From assembly GCF_004833285.1 (NCBI RefSeq), contig NZ_STFG01000001.1, forward strand, positions 527,118 to 591,117: a stretch of DNA of 64,000 nucleotides, given 5' to 3'. Positions 9,386-18,930 of this stretch are shown here, in pieces (positions within the stretch are counted from its first letter, which is position 1; every line of letters begins with the position of its first letter). Source of the DNA: Lampropedia puyangensis. Lineage in GTDB: Bacteria > Pseudomonadota > Gammaproteobacteria > Burkholderiales > Burkholderiaceae_C. The position numbers were made by a program, and so were the translations under genes. The notes under the pieces were generated by a model, which searched no databases, was not told where the DNA came from, and saw nothing but the letters and a program-made list of their open reading frames with translations.

Positions 9386-10564
9386 TCAGACTCTTGCCTT
9401 GAAACGGTGCAGGGAGGAGGGCAGCAAGATGCTCTGGTCTACTTGGTCAATCTGGGTGTGGCCGCAGAAGGCCATGCTGACATCCAGTTCTTTTTGCAGG
9501 ATGGTCAGTGCTTTGGTTACCCCTTCTTGGCCGTACGCCCCTAAACCGTAGACAAAGCTGCGGCCAAGCATAGTGCCACGCGCGCCAAGTGCACGTGCTT
9601 TCAGAATATCCTGGCCGGTGCGGATGCCGCCATCCATCCATACCTCCAAGTCTTTTCCTACAGCATCCACAATTTCGGGCAAGGCACTGATAGAGGAGGG
9701 GGCACTGTCCAGTTGCCGTCCGCCATGGTTGCTCACCACAATGGCATCAGCGCCGCTTTGCGCAGCAAGCTTGGCATCCTCCACATCCATGATGCCTTTG
9801 AGAATGATTTTGCCGCCCCATTGGTTTTTGATACGCTCAACATCATTCCAGTTCAGTTGTGGATCGAATTGTTCGGCGGTCCATGAAGACAGCGAGGACA
9901 AATCCGTCACGCCTTTGGCATGGCCCACGATATTGCCAAAGGTGCGCCGTTGGGTGCCAAACATGGCTTTGCACCAGTGTGGCTTGGTTGCTAAATTGAG
10001 CAAGTTTTTTAGCGTGGGCTTAGGCGGTGTGGTCAGTCCATTTTTAATGTCTTTATGGCGCTGGCCTAGCACTTGCAAATCCAGTGTTAGGACCAGCGCT
10101 GAGCACCCAGCAGCCTTGGCTCGGGCAATCAAGTTGGCTGAAAATTCACGGTCACGCATGACGTAGAGTTGGAACCAGAATGGGTGACCGTTGGTGCCTT
10201 GAGCTACATCCTCAATGGAGCAGATGCTCATGGTAGAGAGTGTGAAGGGGATGCCAAAGTCTCGCGCAGCGCGAGCGGTGAGAGTCTCACCATCAGCGTG
10301 CTGCATGCCTGTCAGCCCTACAGGCGCAATGGCAGCTGGCATCGCCACATCTTGCCCCAGCATTTGGGTACGCGTAGAGCGTCCGGACATATCGACGGCT
10401 ACACGTTGGCGGAAAAGCAAGTTCTGGAAATCTGCTTCGTTCGCCCGATAGGTGCTTTCGGTGTAAGAGCCCGAATCAGCGTAGTCGTAGAACATGCGTG
10501 GGACGCGGCGTTTGGCCACTTTGCGCAGGTCTTCGATACAGGTGATGGTGTTCAGATTGGTCAT
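9386..10564 (-). CDS. lldD: FMN-dependent alpha-hydroxy-acid oxidase/dehydrogenase (LldD-like)
   Basis: Oxidises an (S)-2-hydroxy acid, most likely L-lactate, using FMN. It has 392 residues, a TIM-barrel length typical of LldD. Visible are FDY-type N-terminal sequence (MFYDYADSGS), PVGLTGMQHADGE in the FMN site, WFQLYVMRD, the active-site His-Arg segment SNHGGRQLD and the phosphate-binding segment DGGIRTGQDILKA. L-lactate dehydrogenase is the best guess, but glycolate- or mandelate-type substrates cannot be excluded. It converges on the lipoprotein gene and stands alone, with no lactate permease nearby. Confidence 0.9.
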   Translation of the reverse strand: MTNLNTITCIEDLRKVAKRRVPRMFYDYADSGSYTESTYRANEADFQNLLFRQRVAVDMSGRSTRTQMLGQDVAMPAAIAPVGLTGMQHADGETLTARAARDFGIPFTLSTMSICSIEDVAQGTNGHPFWFQLYVMRDREFSANLIARAKAAGCSALVLTLDLQVLGQRHKDIKNGLTTPPKPTLKNLLNLATKPHWCKAMFGTQRRTFGNIVGHAKGVTDLSSLSSWTAEQFDPQLNWNDVERIKNQWGGKIILKGIMDVEDAKLAAQSGADAIVVSNHGGRQLDSAPSSISALPEIVDAVGKDLEVWMDGGIRTGQDILKARALGARGTMLGRSFVYGLGAYGQEGVTKALTILQKELDVSMAFCGHTQIDQVDQSILLPSSLHRFKARV

Positions 10565-10616
10565 AGCATCCTGACTGGCAAAAGCAATTCAACAATGTGC
10601 GGCGGAGGCGGCAGCC

Positions 10617-10988
10617 TCACGGCAAAGGTTTGATTTCGTAAAGCCCTTCACCCATTTGACGGTGTGCACCAAACACCGCTTCGAGTGCGGCTACTTCAGC
10701 GATGCGCCAGCTCTCAAAGACATGGCGTTCGGCATCAGAGAGATTGTCCACATCAATCGTGTCAGCACTGCCTGTTCCTTGCGTTTGAATGATACGCAAG
10801 AATGCGTGGTAGATGGGAAGCACCAAGGCGACATTACCCAACGCATTCACGAGTGCTTGCCCGAAGGCTGCTTGCGCTTGTGTGCGCTGGCGTGAGGACA
10901 CGGTTTCATCGCCGAACCAGAGATCAACATGAAAAGGCCATGGCTGCGACCGATCATGCGTGGTGCTTTGCTCAGCGGCCATTGTCAT
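10617..10988 (-). CDS. Conserved-looking hypothetical protein, paired with TonB-like lipoprotein
   Basis: A 123-residue soluble protein that I do not recognise. It is acidic and helical, with WPFHVDLWFGDE near the N terminus and DNLSDAERHVFESWRIAEVAA near the C terminus. It has no signal peptide and no cysteines. ATG 10988 or ATG 10982 can serve as start; both overlap the end of the upstream lipoprotein gene, which argues for translational coupling. The longer open frame up to 11264 overlaps that gene fully and is out of frame with it, so I reject the extension. Confidence 0.6.
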   Translation of the reverse strand: MTMAAEQSTTHDRSQPWPFHVDLWFGDETVSSRQRTQAQAAFGQALVNALGNVALVLPIYHAFLRIIQTQGTGSADTIDVDNLSDAERHVFESWRIAEVAALEAVFGAHRQMGEGLYEIKPLP

Positions 10989-11454
10989 TACTGGAGGTAT
11001 CGGAGGAGCTTGGGAAAGTAAACTGCAAAGGGAGGCGCACTTTCGCAGGGTCAAAACCTGGGGCAGGAGGGAAACGGCAGGACTGGATGAAACGAGCGAC
11101 TTCTTTATCAAAAGCATTCGCAACGTTGGTGCGAGTAGCCTCATTCGCAGCGGAAGGCGCAGTGCGGATTTGTTTGAGCAGACGATTGGCTGGTTGGTAA
11201 GGCGCCAAGTCTGTAATGCTGCCATCGGCTTGAACCCAGAAATCCATGATGACGGTGGTTTCAAAGTACGTTCTCAGGGCTAAGCTGGGATAACGTACTT
11301 TGGTTTTGCACTTCCAAGGCATTTCCACGCTTCTGGGATTGGGGGGCGGTGGCTTGGTGGCGCAGCCTGCCAGTATGGTGCCCAAGCAGACTGCCGTCAT
11401 GCTGCGGGATATCCAAGAGGAAAAAGGCAGGCGGGACGGATGTAAGTGGGGCAT
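10972..11454 (-). CDS. Lipoprotein with TonB-like C-terminal domain
   Basis: A predicted lipoprotein of 160 residues. The leader ends in LAGC (Cys near residue 31). The mature part has a Pro-rich linker (KPPPPNP) and then a domain resembling the TonB C-terminal fold: TTVIMDFWVQADGSITD, then FDKEVARFIQSCRFPPAP and LPLQFTF. TonB proper is anchored in the inner membrane and has a longer linker, so this may be a stand-alone domain with another role. ATG 11454 is chosen to give a normal signal peptide; ATG 11484 and 11400 are alternatives. The 123-residue gene overlaps its 3' end. Confidence 0.7.
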   Translation of the reverse strand: MPHLHPSRLPFSSWISRSMTAVCLGTILAGCATKPPPPNPRSVEMPWKCKTKVRYPSLALRTYFETTVIMDFWVQADGSITDLAPYQPANRLLKQIRTAPSAANEATRTNVANAFDKEVARFIQSCRFPPAPGFDPAKVRLPLQFTFPSSSDTSSNDNGR

Positions 11455-11550
11455 GGTGCAGAGAAGTAATGGACAGCTCTCCATGCTTGATGGCAAGCAC
11501 TTGAACTGTTAAACAGTAATAGCAAGGCGCCGCAACGCCTATGCCGGATA

Positions 11551-12054
11551 TTACTTGCTGGTCTCAAACAGGCCAACGCGCAGGTCATTGGCAACGTAGA
11601 TTTCTTGGCCATCAGCGAGCAGGCGCGCATCTGCAATGGCCATGTTGAGTTTGCGTTTGATGACGCGCTTGATATCGATTTCGTAAGTGACGAGCTTGAC
11701 GTTGGGTTTGACTTCACCAGTGAATTTGACTTCGCCAGCACCTAAGGCGCGACCTTTGCCGGGCAAGCGCAGCCATGTCAGGTAAAAACCAATGAGTTGC
11801 CACATGGCATCGAGTCCAAGACAGCCGGGCATGACGGGATCGCCTCGGAAATGGCACTCAAAAAACCACAGGTCAGGTTTGATATCGAGTTCCGCCACGA
11901 TGCGTCCCAGGCCGTGCGCACCGGTTTCGTCGTCAATATGGGTGATGCGATCGAACATCAACATGGGAGGCAAAGGCAGTTTGCCGCTATCAGGCCCAAA
12001 AAGGCGGCCTTCGCCAGAGTCAATCAGTTGTTCGTAGGAAAAAGATTCGACCAT
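11551..12054 (-). CDS. fabA: 3-hydroxydecanoyl-ACP dehydratase/isomerase
   Basis: Dehydrates 3-hydroxydecanoyl-ACP and isomerises the double bond, the entry step to unsaturated fatty acids. It has 167 residues, close to the family norm of about 171. The catalytic His is in [11 protein letters not shown] (about residue 69) and the catalytic Asp in [11 protein letters not shown] (about residue 83). The isomerase usually works with FabB, which is not next to it here. Confidence 0.95.
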   Translation of the reverse strand: MVESFSYEQLIDSGEGRLFGPDSGKLPLPPMLMFDRITHIDDETGAHGLGRIVAELDIKPDLWFFECHFRGDPVMPGCLGLDAMWQLIGFYLTWLRLPGKGRALGAGEVKFTGEVKPNVKLVTYEIDIKRVIKRKLNMAIADARLLADGQEIYVANDLRVGLFETSK

Positions 12055-12114
12055 TTTTCTTATCTGTGGATGACGATTTTGCGGGGCGCAAAACCAAAAA
12101 GGGGTGAGTATAGC

Positions 12115-12660
12115 TTAGCGTGCTTTGGCATCACTCCAGCGCCATTGTTGGGCCGCTGGCAGCACTTCAAGGCGTTGCTGTGCAGTGGCCGCCAGTTGTG
12201 CTGGCGAGACCAGTGCAGGATTGATGCTGTTCAAAGGCTGCAAAACAAAGGCTCTTTCAAACATTCGGGGGTGTGGCAGCGTCAACTCACTGGTGCCTAG
12301 TTGCAGCCAATGTCCGTCCTGTTCGTAGAGCAGAATGTCCAAGTCCAGCGTGCGGGGCGCATTGCGGTAGGGCCTTTGGCGCCCGGCTTCGAGCTCCAGT
12401 GCTTGAAGGGCGTGAAGCAAGTCCAGTGGCGCCATGGTCGTGCATATGCGAATGACGGCATTCGTGTAGTCTGGACCGTCGGCGTCTACGGGGGCTGAAT
12501 GAAAAAGTGCAGATGCAGCGTCAAGCGTGGTGTGAGGCCAGCTTGCTATGGCCGCCACTGCGGCGCTGAGAGTTTCATGGGCGAGGCCCAAATTGGCGCC
12601 TAACCCTATCCATGCCCGATTGGCTTGGTGATGTTCTTGTGGCACTGCAGTGTGGTGCAT
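12115..12660 (-). CDS. folK: HPPK, 2-amino-4-hydroxy-6-hydroxymethyldihydropteridine pyrophosphokinase
   Basis: Transfers pyrophosphate from ATP to the pterin precursor in folate synthesis. The protein has 181 residues from ATG 12660. It starts the domain with WIGLGANLG; the ATP/Mg segment is RTLDLDILLY, and LPHPRMFERAFVLQPL follows, all diagnostic of HPPK. The open frame continues to 12762 but the added residues do not resemble the family. It is the last gene of the hda-HAD-pcnB-folK series. Confidence 0.95.
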   Translation of the reverse strand: MHHTAVPQEHHQANRAWIGLGANLGLAHETLSAAVAAIASWPHTTLDAASALFHSAPVDADGPDYTNAVIRICTTMAPLDLLHALQALELEAGRQRPYRNAPRTLDLDILLYEQDGHWLQLGTSELTLPHPRMFERAFVLQPLNSINPALVSPAQLAATAQQRLEVLPAAQQWRWSDAKAR

Positions 12661-12814
12661 GGCGTTTGTGTAAAAGATGCTTGCCGTTTTTGCAGAAACG
12701 AAAACTATTGCCGAAGGCTGTGCAAACACAGTTGCTGTGGCTTTCAATGGGATATTTGACATCGATTGGATGTCTGCAAAAACGGCGGTTGAACAGGCTT
12801 GCGGGTTTGGCGAC

Positions 12815-14494
12815 CTATTCCTGATCAGTTGGTGTATTCGCGTTCAGATCATCGCCTGTGCCCGCAGCAGGTTTTTTGCGACGGCGGCGACGTTTTTTAG
12901 CGGGTGCTGTATTGCTCTGCAAAGCGTCGGAGCCGACATCAGGCACGATGCTGTCTGCCGATTTGCTGCTGTGTTCGTCCAACTCTTGCGCTGTGTTGAG
13001 CGCATCCGTCTTCGGTTTGCGTGGTTTTTTTTGTTTGCGTGCGGGGTTGGTTTTGCAGCTTTGTTGTGCTTGTTGGCGGGCGTGTTCCAGCATGTCGGCA
13101 CGTTCTTCGTCGTGTGCGAGGCTAAATGTTTCCCACCATTGCGCTAATTCAGCGATGGTTTCGCCGGAGCGTCCACGCAGACGCAAAAAGTCTAGGCCTG
13201 CGCGAAAGCGCGGCTGCTCAACCATGCTGATTGGGGCTTTGCCTGTTCTGCGTTCAAAGCGTGGTTGCAGCATCCAGATTTCGCGTATGTCGGCGGCCAA
13301 TTTGCCGCGACCAGATACGTCGCCAACCCGACGATCGAACACTTCGTTAATGGCGTTGGACAGTGCCGGGTTGGGATGTTCGCCACGGGCTTGTTCACGT
13401 TCCCATACGCGCTGTACGTCATCCCACAACACGCAGGCGAGTAAGAAACTGGGGGCAACGGATTTGCCTTCAGCCACACGGCGATCTGTGTCTTGCAGTG
13501 CCAGTGCGACCAGGGGCCAATCTGCGCGCTCGACGATTAAATCGAGTAACGGGTAAATGCCTTTGTCTAAATGCAATGCCTGCAACTGTGCGATAGAGGC
13601 GACGGCGTGGCCGGTTTGCAGCAGTTTGAGCATTTCGTCAAACATGCGACTGGGTGGAATGTCTTCAAGCAGTGGTCGTAATTCAGTGAGTGGCTGGGCT
13701 GTTTTGGTACCCAGTTTGAAGCCCAGTCGGTTGAGTTTGGCTGAAAAACGAATGGCGCGAAGCATGCGCACAGGATCTTCACGATAACGGGCAACTGGAT
13801 CGCCAATCATACGGATCATGTGCTTTTGCGCGTCTTCAATACCGTGGTGGTAGTCGACCACGATTTGTGAACGCGGGTCGTAGTACATGGCGTTGATGCT
13901 GAAATCACGCCGGGCCGCATCTTCTTGCATGCTGCCCCATACGTTATCGCGCAGTACGCGTCCGCTTTCATCCACGGCATGTTGCACACCAGCTAGCGCC
14001 TGGCGGCTGGTTTTTTCGTTGCCAGAAATTTTTTCTGCGGCTTGGTTGTCCAGGTATGCCCGGAAGGTGGTGACTTCGATCACTTCGTTCTCGCGACCGC
14101 GGCCAAACACAACATGAACAATGCGAAAACGCCGACCGATGATGAAGGCCCGGCGAAACAGAGACTTGACTTGCTCTGGTGTCGCGTTGGTTGCGACATC
14201 AAAGTCTTTGGGTTTGAGGCCAAGCAGTAAGTCGCGTACTGCGCCACCAACGATGTAGGCTTCGTAGCCTTTGTCTTGCAAGGTTTTCACCACGTCAATG
14301 GCGCGGCGGTCTACAAAATCAGGATCGATGCCGTGCACGCTGACAGGGACTTCGTGGCGCTTGCCGAAAGTCTTGGTGTTCAATGCGGCAGTTTTTCGTG
14401 GTTTAGTACGTGGGGTGACTGGAGCCTGATTCTCTTGTATTGGCGCTTTTTTACCGCGTTTGCCAAGGAGTTTATCGATGAATTGCTTGATCAT
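12815..14494 (-). CDS. pcnB: Poly(A) polymerase I
   Basis: Adds 3' adenosine tails to RNA, marking it for decay. It has 559 residues. The nucleotidyltransferase head holds VGGAVRDLLLG and the metal-binding DFDVAT (about residues 80-100). The following RNA-binding domains include RFIVHVVFG-like sequence and the helix RMLRAIRFSAKLN. The C terminus from about residue 455 is rich in Lys and Arg (KKRRRRRKKPA), typical of PcnB and absent from CCA-adding enzymes. It lies 21 bases after the HAD gene and is followed by folK. Confidence 0.95.
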   Translation of the reverse strand: MIKQFIDKLLGKRGKKAPIQENQAPVTPRTKPRKTAALNTKTFGKRHEVPVSVHGIDPDFVDRRAIDVVKTLQDKGYEAYIVGGAVRDLLLGLKPKDFDVATNATPEQVKSLFRRAFIIGRRFRIVHVVFGRGRENEVIEVTTFRAYLDNQAAEKISGNEKTSRQALAGVQHAVDESGRVLRDNVWGSMQEDAARRDFSINAMYYDPRSQIVVDYHHGIEDAQKHMIRMIGDPVARYREDPVRMLRAIRFSAKLNRLGFKLGTKTAQPLTELRPLLEDIPPSRMFDEMLKLLQTGHAVASIAQLQALHLDKGIYPLLDLIVERADWPLVALALQDTDRRVAEGKSVAPSFLLACVLWDDVQRVWEREQARGEHPNPALSNAINEVFDRRVGDVSGRGKLAADIREIWMLQPRFERRTGKAPISMVEQPRFRAGLDFLRLRGRSGETIAELAQWWETFSLAHDEERADMLEHARQQAQQSCKTNPARKQKKPRKPKTDALNTAQELDEHSSKSADSIVPDVGSDALQSNTAPAKKRRRRRKKPAAGTGDDLNANTPTDQE

Positions 14495-14515
14495 AGGAGC
14501 AGTGGTTGCGCGAGC

Positions 14516-15214
14516 TCACGCTTGGGGGAAAAGATCCAGAATGGCCCAGCCACGCTGTTGTGCCTGTTGGCGTAGAAAGTCGTCAGGGTTGGTTGCAATG
14601 GCAACATTGGCTTGCTCAAGCAGGGCCAGATCATTGCTCGAATCGCTGTAGAAAGTGGTGTGTACACTGTCCCAGTCCCAGCCGCGCTCAGTCAGCCACT
14701 GTGTCATGCGCGTAACCTTGCCCTCACGAGAGGTGGGGGTGCCTGCAATGCGCCCTGTGTACCAACCGGATGCATCGCGCTCTAAATTCACGGCCAGCAA
14801 ATGCGTAATGCCCAGTGCTTGCGCAATAGGTCCCGTGACGAATTCGTTGGTGGCCGTCACGATGACCAAAGTGTCTCCTGCATCGCGGTGTTTGGCAATC
14901 AAGTCCAGTGCTTGGGGCAAGATTGCTGGGGTGATGACTTCTGCCATGAAGCACTCTCGTGCAGCATGGCTGGCTTGAGGGCCCAACTTGCGTACGGCTT
15001 CAGTGGCAAATTGCACGTATTCGTTCAGATCCAACGTGCCTGCACGGTACTGGGCAAAGAACTCGGCATTGCGTTGTGCAAACGATTCGCTGTGCACCAA
15101 CCCTTTACGCGCCGTGAATTGGCCCCATTCGTAGTCAGAATCTAGGGGCAAAAGGGTATGGTCAAGGTCAAAGAGGGCCAGGCGTGGGCGTTGGTCGTTC
15201 AAAGTATGGGTCAT
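14516..15214 (-). CDS. HAD-superfamily phosphatase (SerB/HisN-like, subclass IB)
   Basis: A cytoplasmic phosphatase of 232 residues. HAD motif I is FDLDHTLLP with the nucleophile Asp, motif II is in VTATNEF, and motif IV is SDSSNDLALL. The family contains phosphoserine phosphatase and a HAD-type histidinol phosphatase; the substrate cannot be set from sequence. ATG 15214 gives MTHTLNDQ; a TTG further out is the only earlier choice. This gene before pcnB is the usual Burkholderiales order. Confidence 0.88.
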   Translation of the reverse strand: MTHTLNDQRPRLALFDLDHTLLPLDSDYEWGQFTARKGLVHSESFAQRNAEFFAQYRAGTLDLNEYVQFATEAVRKLGPQASHAARECFMAEVITPAILPQALDLIAKHRDAGDTLVIVTATNEFVTGPIAQALGITHLLAVNLERDASGWYTGRIAGTPTSREGKVTRMTQWLTERGWDWDSVHTTFYSDSSNDLALLEQANVAIATNPDDFLRQQAQQRGWAILDLFPQA

Positions 15215-15223
15215 GCCATTCAA

Positions 15224-15594
15224 TAGTGCAAAGAACGCTCACAGACGCAGCAGCGTCAAAATGCGCATTCAGAATCTTTCATTGGAGTACAAAGACTGTC
15301 GGCAGTGGGTCTTGAGGTCTTGTTTCAAACGGTGCTAGCGAAAGGCTGCAAGGCTGCGCGTGCGAGTCCAGTGGTTGGCTGCGCTAACTAGGCCCATAGT
15401 ATGAAGATGTGATGAAGATCTGCAGACAATAAAAGCGCATTCTCGCAGATTTGCAGGTGATGTAACAGGCCCGCTGCGCAGCACGGCAAAGCAAAGGCTC
15501 AAGGTCTACGTTTGAGACTCTGAGCTTTGCGTTGGAGGTTGAGTAAAAACTGCTGCAAATGTAAGAGTAAGAGCGCGCGATCGTGCGGAGATGC
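15224..15594. other. Intergenic gap between hda and HAD genes
   Basis: A gap of 371 bases inside an otherwise tight minus-strand series. Its only clear structure is the hairpin at 15491-15530, listed separately. I see no gene. A promoter for the HAD-pcnB-folK genes probably lies in the lower half. Confidence 0.5.
15491..15530 (-). terminator. Possible terminator of hda
   Basis: An inverted repeat of about 16 pairs with one bulge and one mismatch: GCAAA-GCTCA-GTCT pairs with AGAC-TGAGC-TTTGC around a 7-base loop. Read on the minus strand it is followed by TTTGCTTTGCC, only a weak T tract. It lies 65 bases after the hda stop. Confidence 0.45.
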
Positions 15595-16341
15595 TTATGG
15601 GAGAGACGCCGGGCTGTCATGCAGCACTTCGCGCAAAAGTGGGATGGTGATGGCACGTTGGGTACGCAGGGCGTGCACGTCCAAGCGCGCCAACAACTCG
15701 CTGAGGCTGGAAAGATCGCGTGCAAAACGCCCAAGCAGGTATTGGGCGACCTCATCGCTCAAATGCAGTCCACGTTCACGGGCCTGAAGCTGCAGTACCG
15801 CTTGCCGCTGTACGTCGCTAAGGGGGTGAAGCTCAAAGCTCAGGCCAGAACCCAGTCGTGATCGCAGGTCATCACGCATGGCCAGATCAATGGCTGGGGC
15901 ACTGCCTGTGGCAATTACCCAGCATGGGGGGCCGTCGCTGGGATAAGTGGCGTTAATGAACCAGTTGAAGGCGCGTTGCTGCTCGGCTTTGCTCAGTTGG
16001 TCGGCATCGTCAATCAAGACGGCGCTCCATTGCGGGTTGAACTCCCTTGCGTTGGGTTTACCGGCATAAATGCCCGGTTGGAGCCAGCCCACGCTGAGGC
16101 CATGCGACTGCAGCGCTAAGGCCACCGATGTCAATAAATGGGTTTTACCCGTACCTGGGCCTCCCCATAGGTAAACAGGAATAGGGGCAGTATATGCAGC
16201 CTGCTCGGATTGCGCGTGGAGGTTGATAGCAGAGGCCATGCCTTCTTGCAGAGCTTGAAGCGCGCCTTCGTTGCCACAAGGCAAGTAGCGCTCAAAACTC
16301 GGCTCCGGGGCCATGCCAATGTCCAGAACCAGTTGTTGCAT
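15595..16341 (-). CDS. hda: DnaA regulatory inactivator Hda
   Basis: A DnaA-related AAA+ protein that promotes ATP hydrolysis on DnaA after replication starts, acting with the DNA-loaded sliding clamp. It has 248 residues from ATG 16341 (MQQLVLDIG). QLVLDI at residues 3-8 matches the N-terminal clamp-binding motif. Walker A is GGPGTGKT (residues 60-67) and Walker B is AVLIDDADQL. The DnaA DNA-binding domain IV is absent, as expected for Hda. purM is divergent upstream, the usual order. Confidence 0.93.
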   Translation of the reverse strand: MQQLVLDIGMAPEPSFERYLPCGNEGALQALQEGMASAINLHAQSEQAAYTAPIPVYLWGGPGTGKTHLLTSVALALQSHGLSVGWLQPGIYAGKPNAREFNPQWSAVLIDDADQLSKAEQQRAFNWFINATYPSDGPPCWVIATGSAPAIDLAMRDDLRSRLGSGLSFELHPLSDVQRQAVLQLQARERGLHLSDEVAQYLLGRFARDLSSLSELLARLDVHALRTQRAITIPLLREVLHDSPASLP

Positions 16342-16552
16342 GGCCAATAGCGGATCTTTAAAAATGCCTCTGTGAGACAAGGGTAACGGACCAGCGCGGT
16401 AACGCTCTGGCCTTAAAATGGCAGCATTCTAGCGCCGCTAAAGCTCGTTGCCTGACTCTATCTTGGCACAAGCAGTGACTTCGTTGCTCTACCGTAGTAG
16501 AGTGAGCGGCCTTGTGTTCCGGTGCCAGTGTGCCCACTTGATTTTTTTCTCC

Positions 16553-17602
16553 ATGAGCTCTTCACCATCATCCAACCCCACTCCTATTACCTACAAAGAC
16601 GCCGGCGTCGATATCGACGCGGGCGATGCGTTGGTGGATCGTATCAAACCATTGGCTCGCAAAACCTTGCGCGAAGGCGTATTGGGTGGCATTGGTGGCT
16701 TTGGTGCTTTGTTTGAAGTGCCAAAACGCTACCGAGAGCCTGTGTTGGTGGCAGGCACCGATGGTGTAGGCACCAAACTCAAGCTTGCATTTGAGTGGAA
16801 TATGCACGACACCGTTGGTATCGATTTGGTAGCCATGAGCGTCAATGATGTGCTGGTACAAGGCGCTGAGCCGCTGTTTTTCTTAGACTATTTTGCTTGC
16901 GGTAAGCTGCATGTCGACACGGCTGCGGCAGTGGTTGGCGGTATTGCCGCTGGTTGCGAGGAGTCTGGTTGCGCGCTGATTGGTGGTGAAACGGCCGAAA
17001 TGCCAGGCATGTATCCTGATGGCGAATACGATCTTGCAGGTTTTGCCGTAGGCGCCGTTGAGAAATCAAAAATTCTGGATGGCAAGAGCATTGCGCAAGG
17101 CGATGTGGTGTTGGGTTTGGCCAGCCATGGCGTGCATTCCAACGGATTTTCGTTGGTGCGTAAATGTATTGAGCGAGCTGGCAGCCAACTGCCTTCTACA
17201 CTGGATGGCAAGCCGTTCCGTGAAGCCATCATGGCGCCTACTCGTCTGTATGTGAAAAGTGTATTGGCCGCGCTGGCTAAGCATTCCGTCAAAGGGCTGG
17301 CACACATTACCGGTGGTGGTTTGCTGGAGAATATTCCTCGTATTCTTCCTGCGCACTTGGGCGCACGCTTGAAAGCTGGTAGTTGGCCACAAAGCGAACT
17401 GTTTGCATGGTTGCAAGCGACAGCTGGTATTGATTCCTACGAAATGAACCGCACCTTCAATAACGGCATTGGTATGGTGTTAGTGGTTGCTGCGGCTGAT
17501 GCTGATGCTGTAACGGCCACGTTGCGCGAGCATGGTGAGCAGGTGTTTGCAATTGGTACTATTGACCAGCGCGGAGATCAGGCTGCTGTGACAGTGGCGT
17601 GA
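16553..17602 (+). CDS. purM: Phosphoribosylformylglycinamidine cyclo-ligase
   Basis: Closes the imidazole ring of AIR with ATP in purine synthesis. It has 349 residues from ATG 16553. The N-terminal segment [15 protein letters not shown] and the ATP-binding [12 protein letters not shown] are highly characteristic, as is [16 protein letters not shown] in the C-terminal domain. The open frame reaches back to 16448, but the extra residues do not match PurM. The AI-2E-type gene follows about 115 bases later. Confidence 0.97.
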   Translation: MSSSPSSNPTPITYKDAGVDIDAGDALVDRIKPLARKTLREGVLGGIGGFGALFEVPKRYREPVLVAGTDGVGTKLKLAFEWNMHDTVGIDLVAMSVNDVLVQGAEPLFFLDYFACGKLHVDTAAAVVGGIAAGCEESGCALIGGETAEMPGMYPDGEYDLAGFAVGAVEKSKILDGKSIAQGDVVLGLASHGVHSNGFSLVRKCIERAGSQLPSTLDGKPFREAIMAPTRLYVKSVLAALAKHSVKGLAHITGGGLLENIPRILPAHLGARLKAGSWPQSELFAWLQATAGIDSYEMNRTFNNGIGMVLVVAAADADAVTATLREHGEQVFAIGTIDQRGDQAAVTVA

Positions 17603-17717
17603 TCGCAGGTTGCATGCTATTGGCCCGAGTGCTTGTGGCATGGACGGCTGTGTGAAGTTTTTCCACAACAAATGGGGCGCGTACAGACACCCCTTTTCTC
17701 TATGAGTGAGAGGCTTG

Positions 17718-18833
17718 ATGGCATCGACTTCAGAGGAGGCCCTACAAGGGCAAGCGCTGGTGGCCACGTCTAAAGTGCCGGATTTGTGCGCTGGACAGTT
17801 GGATAGCCATGTTTCGTTGCCAGTGCGCATGGCCAGTTATGCGTTGGTTGCTGCCACGCTGTTGTTGGTCATGTTGGTTGGTTTGCTTCCAGGCCTGTTG
17901 GCTGCGTGTTTGGGTTTTTTACTCACACGCTGGATCAATACGTTATTGGTGCATTTTGCTCGCAGGCGATGGCACCATCCTCCTGCTGATGTCCTGCGAT
18001 GGATTTCAAATATCGCGGCAACCTTGGTCATCGTGGGGCCATTGCTGATCATGTTCTTTGCCTTGAGCCACTACCGTGGTTTGCTGTTGACTGCACCACA
18101 CCAGTTCAGTGAGCTGACAGACTATGTCGCGCGCACAGTGCTGTCTTTTAAAGACAATCTTCCGGAAGATATTGCCGCGATGCTGCCTAAAGAGGCAGAG
18201 GAAATCCAACGCACGATCGCAATGTATTTACTCTCCAAAGCGGCGGCTTTGGCCAACGCAGGCAAACTGTGGCTTCTTGGTTTCATGTATGCCTATGTAG
18301 GTTTATTGATAGGCGCACTCGGTGCGATTCGCGTGCAGAAGAAAATGCATGCGCCGCTTTCAGATGCCTTGAAAGTGCGCGTAGCGCGATTTGGCGATGC
18401 ATTTCGCCAGATTGTGACAGCACAGTTCTGGATTGCCAGTTTCAATACTGCTCTTACTGCTTTGTTCTTGCTGGTGGTTTTGCCGCTTTTTGAGCTGCGA
18501 CTGCCTTACACCCCAGCCTTGATTACATTGACTTTTGTGGCAGGCTTGATACCGATTGTTGGTAACTTGCTGTGCAATGTTGTCATCACGATTGTGGGCT
18601 TGTCTGTCTCACCGACAACTGCACTCGTTTGTCTTGGTTTTTTGGTTCTGATTCATAAGGCTGAATACTTCATTAATGCCAAAGTAGTCGGCCAGAAGAC
18701 GCACATTGCAGTGTGGGAGTTGCTTGCAGTGATGTTTGTGAGTGAGGCTATTTTTGGTCCAGCAGGGCTCGTGGCGGCACCTTTGTTTTATGCTTATTTG
18801 AAGAAAGAGCTGGAGGCTGTGGGCTTGGTTTGA
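17718..18833 (+). CDS. perM: AI-2E family transporter (PerM-type)
   Basis: A polytopic inner-membrane protein of 371 residues in the AI-2E/UPF0118 family. Members include TqsA (AI-2 export) and Na+/H+ antiporters, so the substrate is uncertain. Seven or eight hydrophobic segments are visible, with a long soluble stretch at about residues 105-165 between the second or third helices, and the conserved end TFVAGLIPIVGNLL followed by FGPAGLVAAPLFYAYLKKE. ATG 17718 has GAGG about 4 bases upstream; GTG 17706 is the alternative. A gene of this type next to purM and hda is usual in Burkholderiales. Confidence 0.9.
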   Translation: MASTSEEALQGQALVATSKVPDLCAGQLDSHVSLPVRMASYALVAATLLLVMLVGLLPGLLAACLGFLLTRWINTLLVHFARRRWHHPPADVLRWISNIAATLVIVGPLLIMFFALSHYRGLLLTAPHQFSELTDYVARTVLSFKDNLPEDIAAMLPKEAEEIQRTIAMYLLSKAAALANAGKLWLLGFMYAYVGLLIGALGAIRVQKKMHAPLSDALKVRVARFGDAFRQIVTAQFWIASFNTALTALFLLVVLPLFELRLPYTPALITLTFVAGLIPIVGNLLCNVVITIVGLSVSPTTALVCLGFLVLIHKAEYFINAKVVGQKTHIAVWELLAVMFVSEAIFGPAGLVAAPLFYAYLKKELEAVGLV

Positions 18834-18873
18834 CTCACTGCAATCCATATTGAGGATAGCGCGCGCCTTCACG

Positions 18874-18919
18874 AAAAAAGCCCACACATCTACTTTAAAA
18901 GGGATGTGTGGGCTTTTTT
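18874..18919. terminator. Bidirectional Rho-independent terminator
   Basis: A perfect 17-bp stem (18874-18890 with 18903-18919) carries six A on one side and six T on the other, so it can end transcription in both directions. It separates the perM gene from the convergent methyltransferase gene. Confidence 0.95.
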
Positions 18920-18930
18920 GATTGAGAAAT

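Noticed and set aside
9573..10166. Plus-strand open frame of 197 codons
   Set aside because: Antisense to the LldD-like gene, without recognisable domain or ribosome site.
10617..11264. N-terminal extension of the 123-residue protein to 215 residues
   Set aside because: The added part lies wholly inside the lipoprotein gene in another frame, and that gene has clear signal and domain features.
12677..13147. Plus-strand open frame of 156 codons rich in Cys and Phe
   Set aside because: Antisense to the low-complexity 3' end of pcnB and the pcnB-folK spacer.
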